NCBI RefSeq assembly: GCF_010669125.1
Contig: NZ_CP048630.1
Location: 2,306,001-2,370,000, forward strand
Length of the DNA stretch: 64,000 bases
Direction of reading: 5' to 3'
From: Ancylobacter pratisalsi
GTDB taxonomy: Bacteria > Pseudomonadota > Alphaproteobacteria > Rhizobiales > Xanthobacteraceae
The notes beneath the pieces are model-generated. The model did not search any database. It worked only from the letters and a program-made list of their open reading frames with translations, and was not told the origin of the DNA. How positions within the stretch are numbered: position 1 is the stretch's first letter; each line of letters begins with the position of its first letter. Made by a program: the position numbers and the translations under genes. Shown one piece after another: positions 56,164-64,000 of the stretch.

Positions 56164-56679
56164 TTACATCGCGTCCGGTCCGCGCCCGATCGCGGCGACG
56201 CCGGTGCGCGAGACTTCGACCAGCCCCAGCGGTTCCAGCAGGGAGACGAACTGGTCGATCTTGTCCGGCTTGCCGGTGATCTCGAACACGAAGCTCTCCA
56301 GCGTGGTGTCCACGGTGCGGGCGCGGAAGCTGTCGGCGATCAGCAGCGCCTCGCGGCGCATCTCGCCCTTGCCGCGCACCTTGATCAGCGCCAGCTCGCG
56401 CTCCAGCGCCCGGCCGTCCACGGTGAGGTCGATCACCCGGTGCACCGGCACCAGCCGATCGAGCTGGCTCTTGATCTGCTCGATGATCATCGGCGCGCCG
56501 GTGGTCACCACGGTGATGCGCGAACGCCGGGAATCGTGGCTGACCTCGGAGACGGTCAGGCTGTCGATGTTGTAGCCGCGGCCGGAGAACAGGCCGACGA
56601 TGCGGGCGAGGACGCCCGGCTCATTGTCGACGAGGAGGGAGAGCGTGTGGCGCTCGGCGGGTTCATTGATCGGGGCCAT
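56164..56679 (-). CDS. ilvH: acetolactate synthase small subunit
   Basis: The regulatory subunit (171 residues) that confers valine feedback on IlvB. An N-terminal ACT domain (RHTLSLLVDNEPGVLARIVGLFSGRGYNIDSL) and a C-terminal IlvH-specific domain are both present. It lies 144 bp after ilvB in the same direction; the gap holds two palindromes. The ATG at 56679 agrees with the family N-terminus. Confidence 0.96.
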   Translation of the reverse strand: MAPINEPAERHTLSLLVDNEPGVLARIVGLFSGRGYNIDSLTVSEVSHDSRRSRITVVTTGAPMIIEQIKSQLDRLVPVHRVIDLTVDGRALERELALIKVRGKGEMRREALLIADSFRARTVDTTLESFVFEITGKPDKIDQFVSLLEPLGLVEVSRTGVAAIGRGPDAM

Positions 56680-56722
56680 GGGGCACTCTGACGTCTGGGA
56701 GGTGGTGTGAGGCGGTCGGCTT

Positions 56723-56815
56723 CTCTCCCCGCGGGGAGAGGCGTGGACCGGGCGAGGCGCGATACGCGCCACCCCCGGTCATCGGCTCTGCGGGCGGCCT
56801 CTCGCGCGGAGAGGC
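56723..56815. repeat. pair of REP-like palindromes between ilvB and ilvH
   Basis: An 18-bp perfect palindrome CTCTCCCCGCGGGGAGAG (56723-56740) is followed by GCCTCTC-GCGCG-GAGAGGC (56797-56815). Both share the CTCTC/GAGAG arms of the element at 44481. Inside an operon such hairpins can lower downstream expression or protect the upstream mRNA, and so set the IlvB:IlvH ratio. Confidence 0.7.
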
Positions 56816-56823
56816 GGGCACCG

Positions 56824-58584
<1,761 letters not shown>

Positions 58585-58674
58585 GGTCGTGTTCCTTTGA
58601 CGTATCGCTCGTGTGGCAGTGTCGGGAAGGGCTGGGTCCGGAATGCGCCGGTGGTTCGGGTAGCGGCGGGTCCA

Positions 58675-58701
58675 GAAAATCAAAAGGCCCCGTCAGGGGC
58701 C
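58675..58701 (-). terminator. attenuator terminator upstream of ilvB
   Basis: Read leftward, GGCCCC-TGAC-GGGGCC (58701-58686) is followed by TTTTGATTTT (58685-58676). It lies 33 bp after the leader-peptide stop and about 90 bp before the ilvB ATG, so it would cut most transcripts before ilvB unless antitermination occurs. This is the expected place for a transcription attenuator. Confidence 0.85.
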
Positions 58702-58734
58702 AAGGTCGCGCGTCACCGGTGGGCGGAGCAGCCG

Positions 58735-58791
58735 TCAGGCAAGCTCCGCGGCGACGCGCCGTCCTACGATAAGGATAACATTCTTGCGCAT
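58735..58791 (-). CDS. ilvB leader peptide (attenuation control)
   Basis: An 18-codon frame [18 protein letters not shown] with an excellent ribosome site AAGGAAGGG about seven bases before the ATG. Five consecutive control codons (Val, Ile, Leu, Ile, Val) occupy positions 5-9, and further Val and Leu codons follow. A hairpin GCGGAGC...GCTCCGC spans its stop codon, and the intrinsic terminator lies 33 bp beyond. When charged Val, Ile or Leu tRNAs are scarce, a stalled ribosome should prevent the terminator and raise ilvBH transcription. The layout is seen directly; regulation is inferred from classical attenuators. Confidence 0.85.
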   Translation of the reverse strand: MRKNVILIVGRRVAAELA

Positions 58792-58822
58792 TACGGCGCC
58801 CTTCCTTCGTAAAGTTGCGCGA

Positions 58823-58851
58823 GCTGTACATCTGCGGATGGCGCGCGTCAA
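58823..58851 (-). promoter_or_regulatory. promoter of the ilvB leader transcript
   Basis: On the minus strand TTGACG (58851-58846) and TACAGC (58828-58823) are separated by 17 bp. This predicts a start near 58815, about 24 nt before the leader-peptide ATG. The -35 is good and the -10 weak, which is common in alphaproteobacteria. Confidence 0.55.
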
Positions 58852-58949
58852 GCGTTGCGCCATCAAACGCGCAGAATGACGGGCAAACAAGCACTTTTCG
58901 TGACATGGGAACGTCGCTATACGCCATGCTCACGCGTGGGAGAGTGGTC

Positions 58950-59765
58950 ATGACGCAGATGCGGTTGGTCGTCGTCGGTGCCGGCGGGCGGATGGGACGC
59001 ACCCTTATCCGCGCCATCATCGAGGCCCCCGATCTTGCCCTCGCCGGAGCGATCGAGCCGGCGGGCAGCGAGCTGATCGGGCGCGACGCGGGCGAACTGG
59101 TGGGGCTGCCCGCGCTCGGGCTCGCGGTGAGCGAGGACGCGCTGGAGGCCTTCGCGGCCGCGGAAGGGGTGATCGACTTCACCGTTCCCGCCGCCAGCGT
59201 CGCCTTCGCCGCGCTCGCGGCACAGGCGCGCATCGTGCACGTCATCGGCACGACGGGTTTCTCGCAAGAGGACGAGGCCAAGATCGAAGCGGCCTCGCGG
59301 CACGCGGCGATCGTGAAGTCGGGAAATATGAGCCTCGGCGTCAACCTTCTGTCCGCGCTGGTGAAGCGGGTGGCACGCACGCTGGATGAAGGTTTCGACA
59401 TCGAGATCGTCGAGATGCACCACAACCGCAAGATCGACGCGCCCTCCGGCACGGCGCTGCTGCTCGGCCAGGCGGCGGCGGAAGGGCGCGGCGTCTCGCT
59501 GGCGGAGAACGGCGTGTTCGAGCGCCATGGCCACACCGGGGCGCGCAAGGCCGGCGACATCGGCTTCGCCACGTTGCGTGGCGGCACGGTGGTGGGCGAC
59601 CACAATGTGATCTTCGCCGGAACGGGCGAGCGGATCGAGCTCGGCCACAGGGCCGAGAGCCGCGAGATCTTCGCGCGCGGGGCGTTGGCGGCCGCGCGCT
59701 GGGCGCGCGGGCGCAAGCCCGAGCTCTATTCGATGGTCGACGTCCTCGGCCTTGCCGATTTCTGA
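58950..59765 (+). CDS. dapB: 4-hydroxy-tetrahydrodipicolinate reductase
   Basis: A step of lysine and diaminopimelate synthesis using NAD(P)H. 271 residues: nucleotide loop [23 protein letters not shown], the catalytic [19 protein letters not shown] (about residues 155-172), and the ending [19 protein letters not shown]. The ATG at 58950 has GGGAGAG upstream; upstream in-frame codons are non-family. It diverges from the ilvB leader and is followed by gpmA after 20 bp. Confidence 0.97.
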   Translation: MTQMRLVVVGAGGRMGRTLIRAIIEAPDLALAGAIEPAGSELIGRDAGELVGLPALGLAVSEDALEAFAAAEGVIDFTVPAASVAFAALAAQARIVHVIGTTGFSQEDEAKIEAASRHAAIVKSGNMSLGVNLLSALVKRVARTLDEGFDIEIVEMHHNRKIDAPSGTALLLGQAAAEGRGVSLAENGVFERHGHTGARKAGDIGFATLRGGTVVGDHNVIFAGTGERIELGHRAESREIFARGALAAARWARGRKPELYSMVDVLGLADF

Positions 59766-59785
59766 CCGAACTGGAGAACGATCCG

Positions 59786-60409
59786 ATGTCCGAACGCCTT
59801 CTCGTGCTCGTCCGCCACGGTCAGAGCGAATGGAACCTGAAGAACCTGTTCACCGGCTGGCGCGACCCCGACCTGACGCCGCGCGGCGTCGAGGAAGCGC
59901 ACCGGGCGGGCCAGCGCCTCAAGGAACAGGGCTACCAGTTCGACATCGCCTTCACCTCCAAGCTGTCGCGCGCGCAGAAGACGCTGCAGCTCGCGCTGGG
60001 AGAGCTCGGCCAGACCGGGCTGGAGACGGTCGAGGACATCGCTCTCAACGAGCGCGATTATGGCGACCTGTCGGGCCTCAACAAGGACGATGCGCGCGCC
60101 AAATGGGGCGAGGAGCAGGTGCATGTCTGGCGCCGCTCCTATGATGTGCCCCCGCCCGGCGGCGAGAGCCTGAAGGACACCATCGCCCGCACGCTACCCT
60201 TCTATGTCACCGAGATCCTGCCCAAGGTGCTGCAGGGCAAGCGCACGCTGGTCGCGGCCCATGGCAACTCGCTGCGCGCCCTGATCATGGTGCTGGAGAA
60301 GCACACGCCGGAAACCATCATGAAGCGCGAGCTGGCCACCGGCGTACCGGTGATCTACCGGCTGAAGGCGGATTCCACGGTCGAAAGCGTCGTCGATCTC
60401 GCCGATTGA
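59786..60409 (+). CDS. gpmA: 2,3-bisphosphoglycerate-dependent phosphoglycerate mutase
   Basis: Interconverts 3- and 2-phosphoglycerate in glycolysis. 207 residues with the phosphohistidine motif [10 protein letters not shown] (His11), [35 protein letters not shown] and the second histidine in [10 protein letters not shown]. It is the short alphaproteobacterial form. It lies 20 bp after dapB and is likely co-transcribed. Confidence 0.96.
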   Translation: MSERLLVLVRHGQSEWNLKNLFTGWRDPDLTPRGVEEAHRAGQRLKEQGYQFDIAFTSKLSRAQKTLQLALGELGQTGLETVEDIALNERDYGDLSGLNKDDARAKWGEEQVHVWRRSYDVPPPGGESLKDTIARTLPFYVTEILPKVLQGKRTLVAAHGNSLRALIMVLEKHTPETIMKRELATGVPVIYRLKADSTVESVVDLAD

Positions 60410-60462
60410 CGCGCGCACCGAATGACGCGGAGCGGTGAGCTCCGAACCGGGCAGGACGTTTG

Positions 60463-60804
60463 ATGAATGCGGCGCTGATCTATCTGCTGCTGTTCGTCGC
60501 CATCGCCGCCGAGGTGGTGGCGACCACGGCGCTGGCGCGCTCGGACGGGTTTGCCCGACTGATACCGACGCTGATCGCGCTGACCGGCTACGGCATCGCC
60601 TTCTGGTGCCTCTCCATCGTGCTGCGCACCCTGCCCACCGGCATTGTCTACGCGATCTGGTCGGGCTTCGGCATCGTGCTGATCGCACTGGTCGCCTGGC
60701 TGTTTCAGGGCCAGAAGCTGGACGCGCCGGCGATTGTGGGCCTTGGCCTCATCCTCGCCGGCGTGCTGGTGGTGAACCTGTTCTCGACCTCCATCACCCA
60801 CTGA
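60463..60804 (+). CDS. small multidrug resistance (SMR) family transporter
   Basis: 113 residues and four membrane helices. The essential glutamate of the SMR family is in helix 1 ([13 protein letters not shown], Glu13), and the signature [20 protein letters not shown] is present. It exchanges protons for cationic drugs or guanidinium-like compounds as a dual-topology dimer. The ATG at 60463 has AGGA close upstream. It is convergent with the alkyltransferase gene. Confidence 0.92.
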   Translation: MNAALIYLLLFVAIAAEVVATTALARSDGFARLIPTLIALTGYGIAFWCLSIVLRTLPTGIVYAIWSGFGIVLIALVAWLFQGQKLDAPAIVGLGLILAGVLVVNLFSTSITH

Positions 60805-60825
60805 GGCGGTGGCCGGGCGCGCGGC

Positions 60826-61725
60826 TCACACCTCGCCCCATTCCTTGCACAGCTGGCCGGCTTCCCAGCCCAGGATCGCCCGCTTGCGGGTGAGGCCCCA
60901 GTGATAGCCGGTGAGGTCGCCATCCTTGCCGAGCACGCGATGGCAGGGCACCACGAAGGACATCGGGTTCTTGCCGATCGCCGCACCGACCGCGCGGGCC
61001 GCCTTGGGCTTTTCGATCCGGCCGGCGATGGTGGAATAGGTGGTGGCCTTGCCGAGCGGAATGCGCATCAGCGTCTCCCACACCCGCACCTCGAAATCGG
61101 TGCCGATGAAGACGATGCGCAGCGGATCCTCCGGGTTCCAGGTGCTCTGGTCGAAGATGCGCGCCGCGTAGGGGGCGGTGGCGAACGGGTCCTCGATATA
61201 GAGCGCGTTGGGCCAGCGCCGGCGCATGTCGGCCAGTGCCTTGTCTTCCTCGCCTTCATCGGCGAAGGCCAGGCCGCACAGGCCACGCGGTGTGACCATG
61301 GCGAGCGCCGAGCCGAACTGGGAGGCGTGGAAGCCATAGCGGATCACCAGACCGGCGCCGCCTGCCTTCCACTCGCCCGGCGACATGGATTCGTGGACCA
61401 CGAACAGGTCGTGCAGCCGGCCGGGGCCCGAAAAGCCAAGCTCATAGGCGGCGTCGAGCACATTGTCGGATTCGGTCAGGATCCGCCGGGCGGCGTCGAG
61501 CGTGACGGCCTGGAGGAAGTCCTTCGGGGTGAGCCCGCACCAGCGGCGGAAAAGGTCGGTGAGGGCGCGGGGGCTTACCCCCGCGGCGCGCGCGATTTCC
61601 TCCACCTCCGGCTGGTCGCGGAAGCGCAGGTTCACATATTCCACCGCGCGCCGAACGATTTCGTAATCGGCGGCGGCAATTTCCAGCGGGTGGGCGGCAT
61701 CCAGGTTGGGCGCAAGCACGGGCAA
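60826..61725 (-). CDS. ada: AraC-type helix-turn-helix fused to O6-alkylguanine-DNA alkyltransferase (Ada-like)
   Basis: Repairs O6-methylguanine by transferring the methyl group to its own cysteine. Residues 24-120 form an AraC helix-turn-helix (VEEIARAAGVSPRALTDLFRRW, LDAAYELGFSGPGRLHDLF). Residues 130-205 are a ribonuclease-H-like N-domain, and 206-295 the methyltransferase with VVPCHRVLGKDG (Cys261). The Ada N-terminal zinc domain that repairs phosphotriesters and triggers activation is missing. How DNA binding is switched is therefore unclear; methylation of Cys261 might serve. It is a known architecture in alphaproteobacteria. Confidence 0.93.
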   Translation of the reverse strand: MPVLAPNLDAAHPLEIAAADYEIVRRAVEYVNLRFRDQPEVEEIARAAGVSPRALTDLFRRWCGLTPKDFLQAVTLDAARRILTESDNVLDAAYELGFSGPGRLHDLFVVHESMSPGEWKAGGAGLVIRYGFHASQFGSALAMVTPRGLCGLAFADEGEEDKALADMRRRWPNALYIEDPFATAPYAARIFDQSTWNPEDPLRIVFIGTDFEVRVWETLMRIPLGKATTYSTIAGRIEKPKAARAVGAAIGKNPMSFVVPCHRVLGKDGDLTGYHWGLTRKRAILGWEAGQLCKEWGEV

Positions 61726-61788
61726 TCTCCTCCTGCTGGGATGAGAGGATCACAGCGTAAACGGCCGGGCCACCCGATTTCGACCGGC

Positions 61789-62319
61789 TCAGGGTGTGGA
61801 GCGTACCACGCCCCGCTTGGCGGTGCCGAGCGCGAAGGAAAGCCCTTCGGCCAGTTCCTCGCGCTGGGCTGTGTGCAGGAAGCCGCCGACCTCCACAACG
61901 TCGCCGCGCGAGCGCAGCGCGAGGCGCTGGAGGCCGTAATCCTCCATCGTTTCCCTGTCGAGCCGGGTCCAGAGCGGGTTCATGCGGGCTTCGTCGGCGC
62001 GGCCGGCGGGATCGACTTTCACGACCGTGATGAGGCTTGGCGTGACAGTGATTTCCTCGCGGGCGCGCGCGGCGTTGAAATTCATTCGGAACGCCCACCA
62101 GATCGCCAGCACATCGAGGCCGAACACGCCGAAGACCGGCCAGGCGCCCATGAGCAGGAAGGCGGTGCCGCACACGAAACTGATCGCCGCGACCACGACC
62201 ATGACAATGACGAACCCGCGCCGGTCGAGCGAGCGATAGGGCTCCAGCCTCGCCTGATAAAGCGTAGGCTCGTGGGCCTCGTGGCCAAAGGAGGGCGGGA
62301 CGGTCTTTGCAGTGCTCAT
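61789..62319 (-). CDS. DUF2244 integral membrane protein
   Basis: 176 residues. Two membrane helices form a hairpin (about residues 36-58 and 61-80, GFVIVMVVVAAISFVCGTA, GVFGLDVLAIWWAF), followed by a soluble domain (RAREEITVTPSLITVVKVDP). The arrangement and sequence match DUF2244, common in alphaproteobacteria with unknown role. Its start lies just before nth on the opposite strand. Confidence 0.85.
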   Translation of the reverse strand: MSTAKTVPPSFGHEAHEPTLYQARLEPYRSLDRRGFVIVMVVVAAISFVCGTAFLLMGAWPVFGVFGLDVLAIWWAFRMNFNAARAREEITVTPSLITVVKVDPAGRADEARMNPLWTRLDRETMEDYGLQRLALRSRGDVVEVGGFLHTAQREELAEGLSFALGTAKRGVVRSTP

Positions 62320-62341
62320 CGCCGGGCATTATAGGTCGAAA

Positions 62342-63301
62342 ATGACCGAAGATGACAGGGATTCGACGCCGCGTGGCCGGCGTGCCGGCACGGGCGGCAA
62401 AGCGGCCAAAGCGGGGGGCGCCAAGGCCTCGGGAGCCAATGGTTCGAGAGCCAATGGTTCGAGAGCCAATGGTTCGAGAGCCAAGGGTTCGAGAGCCAAG
62501 GCTTCCATCAAGCCAGCCGGGACCTCTCCCGCCAAGGGCCGGGTAACGGCCACGTGCGCGGCGGCTGTCGCGGCCACGCGGCCCGCCCGCCGTCGCGCCG
62601 TCGCCAATGCCGCCGCCGCGGCGATCGGCGGAGCCTTCACGCCGTGGAGCCCGGAGGAGGTCGAGGCCGCCTTTGCGCGCTTCGAGGCCGCGGACCCCGA
62701 GCCCAAGGGCGAGCTTGATTATGTCGACGCCTTCACGCTGCTCGTGGCGGTGGTGCTCTCGGCCCAGGCGACCGATATCGGGGTGAACAAGGCGACGCGC
62801 GGCCTGTTCCAGGCAGCGCCCACGCCCGAGGCCATGGTCGCGCTCGGCGAGGAGGGGGTGGCGCAGCATATCCGCACCCTCGGCCTTTATCGCGGCAAGG
62901 CGAAGAACGTGGTCGAGCTGTCGCGCCGGCTGATCGCGGAACATGGCGGCGTGGTGCCCGCCGACCGCGCGGCGCTGGAGACGCTGCCGGGCGTCGGCCG
63001 CAAGACCGCGAATGTCGTGCTCAATATCGCGTTCCGTCACCCCACCATCGCGGTCGACACCCACCTGTTCCGGGTGGCGAACCGCACGGGCCTGGCGCCC
63101 GGCAAGACGCCGCTGGAGGTGGAACTGGGCCTTGAACGCGAGATCCCGGAGCGGTTCATGCTCCACGCCCATCATTGGCTGATCCTGCACGGGCGCTATG
63201 TCTGCAAGGCGCTGAAGCCGGACTGCCCGCGCTGTCTTATTTCGGACCTGTGCCGTTGGCCGCAAAAGACCCCCGCCGAGCATAGGAACGCGAGCGGGTG
63301 A
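62342..63301 (+). CDS. nth: endonuclease III (Nth) with repetitive N-terminal extension
   Basis: A bifunctional DNA glycosylase/AP lyase for oxidised pyrimidines. The core (about residues 98-315) has the helix-hairpin-helix LPGVGRKTANVVLN with catalytic Lys, the catalytic Asp in VDTHLFRVANR, and the [4Fe-4S] cysteines CX6CX2CX5C (CKALKPDCPRCLISDLC). The first 97 residues are Gly/Ala/Lys/Arg-rich and contain ANGSR pentapeptide repeats; E. coli Nth (211 residues) has no such extension. The 3' end overlaps the opposite EI24 gene by 65 bp. Confidence 0.95.
   Translation: MTEDDRDSTPRGRRAGTGGKAAKAGGAKASGANGSRANGSRANGSRAKGSRAKASIKPAGTSPAKGRVTATCAAAVAATRPARRRAVANAAAAAIGGAFTPWSPEEVEAAFARFEAADPEPKGELDYVDAFTLLVAVVLSAQATDIGVNKATRGLFQAAPTPEAMVALGEEGVAQHIRTLGLYRGKAKNVVELSRRLIAEHGGVVPADRAALETLPGVGRKTANVVLNIAFRHPTIAVDTHLFRVANRTGLAPGKTPLEVELGLEREIPERFMLHAHHWLILHGRYVCKALKPDCPRCLISDLCRWPQKTPAEHRNASG
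62434..62500 (+). repeat. 15-bp tandem repeats in nth
   Basis: AGCCAATGGTTCGAG occurs three times perfectly (62434-62478), once with one change (62479-62493), then degenerates. Each unit adds five residues (ANGSR), so copy number can change without a frameshift. The near-perfect identity implies recent expansion. Confidence 0.93.
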
Positions 63302-63947
63302 GCCGCTTGTGCAGACGCACCATGAAGATGGTGGCGAAGATCGGCGTGATGAGATTGAGGATCGGCACCGACACGACCAGCGCGATGATCATGCCGGCCG
63401 CGAAGACCGCGAGCGAATGGTGCCGGCGCACGATGGCGGCTTCGTCCTCGGTGCGGTAGCGCATGGCCGCGAGCTGGAAGTATTCCCGCCCGAGCAGGTA
63501 GCCATTGGCGACATAGAACACGACGAGGTTGACGCCCGGCACCAGCAGAAGCAGCAGCGCGACCAGGTTCACCGCCAGCATGAGGCCGAAGAACTTGATG
63601 CTGAGCACCAGCGAGCGGCCGACGGGCAGCGCCTTGCCGACATTCTGTTCAAGGAATTCGTTGCGCTCGACCTGCTCGGCCACTTCGTCGGAGAAGAAGC
63701 CGGCGACAAGCGAGGTGACGGGCGGCACCAGAAACACCGCTCCAGCAAAGATCCCTACCGCCGCAAGGATGTCGATGGTGATGTTCGCCCAGTCCCACTG
63801 CAGGACGACCAGGTAGGTAAGCGCGTAGTAGCACCCCACCCCCAAGACTATCAGCATACCGATCGCGAGGATGACCGAGCGCATCAGGAAGCGCCGATAC
63901 TCTCGGGAGAAGGTCTGAACGAAGGATCTGACTGCGTCCTGAAGCAT
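63237..63947 (-). CDS. EI24 domain / CysZ-like membrane protein
   Basis: 236 residues with four or more long hydrophobic segments (about 24-50, 60-85, 120-150 and 190-220) and the EI24/CysZ pattern VPPVTSLVAGFFSDEVAEQVE, NLVALLLLLVPGVNLVVFYVANGYLLGREYF. CysZ imports sulfate in enterobacteria; alphaproteobacterial members without cys genes nearby may have another role. It overlaps the nth end tail to tail. The last 53 bp of the window hold only its upstream region. Confidence 0.88.
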   Translation of the reverse strand: MLQDAVRSFVQTFSREYRRFLMRSVILAIGMLIVLGVGCYYALTYLVVLQWDWANITIDILAAVGIFAGAVFLVPPVTSLVAGFFSDEVAEQVERNEFLEQNVGKALPVGRSLVLSIKFFGLMLAVNLVALLLLLVPGVNLVVFYVANGYLLGREYFQLAAMRYRTEDEAAIVRRHHSLAVFAAGMIIALVVSVPILNLITPIFATIFMVRLHKRLTRSRSYARRGSFAANGTGPK

Positions 63948-64000
63948 AGATGATTCACCTGTGACATCTCTAGCTAAGCGTTCGCGGGCAAGCGCTCAAG

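Overview
The window is GC-rich chromosomal DNA from an alphaproteobacterium. Gene order (rnd, lptC-lptA-lptB-rpoN-hpf-ptsN; rpmH-rnpA-yidC-engB), a plant-type glutamate-cysteine ligase, a DUF1127 protein beside a LysR gene and small terminator-like palindromes point to Hyphomicrobiales. A relative of Xanthobacteraceae such as Ancylobacter or Starkeya is my best guess, from general resemblance only.

Left part (1 to about 20 kb) is accessory and metabolic. It holds the 3' end of a DUF1254/DUF1214 gene, a porin-like remnant, a small membrane protein and a diguanylate cyclase. Next come an Lrp regulator divergent from arginase and ornithine cyclodeaminase (arginine to ornithine to proline). Then a leftward block encodes a TakP-like TRAP transporter (dctP, dctQ, dctM) and a cytoplasmic gamma-glutamyltransferase-family hydrolase resembling oxamate amidohydrolase. 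Divergent from it is a one-polypeptide fusion of an AraC-type regulator to an acetamidase/formamidase. A DEAD-box helicase and a large PAS-GAF-PAS-GAF-GGDEF-EAL protein follow.

From about 18.9 to 22.1 kb lies a recombination scar. It holds an ABC-ATPase stub, a truncated FAD oxidoreductase, an orphan livF, a 662-bp internally deleted IS3-family element with both inverted repeats, and a serine recombinase that lost its catalytic domain exactly at the insertion sequence. The recombinase frame runs into tRNA-Arg(ACG). This looks like the decayed edge of an island next to a tRNA.

Right part (22.1 to 64 kb) is mostly core genome: a histidine kinase with a periplasmic glycoside-hydrolase-like protein; rpmH, rnpA, yidC, engB; the LptCAB lipopolysaccharide-export genes with rpoN, hpf and ptsN; ubiA, rsmE and two glutamate-cysteine ligase types. 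A polyamine block follows (puuA, potGHI, and puuB beyond mutL), then a DedA protein and a BrnTA toxin-antitoxin pair. The branched-chain amino acid genes are tetR-ilvC and ilvB-ilvH. ilvB is preceded by a leader peptide rich in Val, Ile and Leu codons and by an intrinsic terminator, the layout of a transcription attenuator. dapB, gpmA, an SMR pump, an AraC-alkyltransferase, a DUF2244 protein, nth and an EI24/CysZ-like protein close the window.

The observations most worth following are the AraC-formamidase fusion with its divergent TRAP/hydrolase cluster (possibly an amide-acid, perhaps oxamate, uptake and deamidation unit), the ilvB attenuator, and the layered scar at tRNA-Arg.
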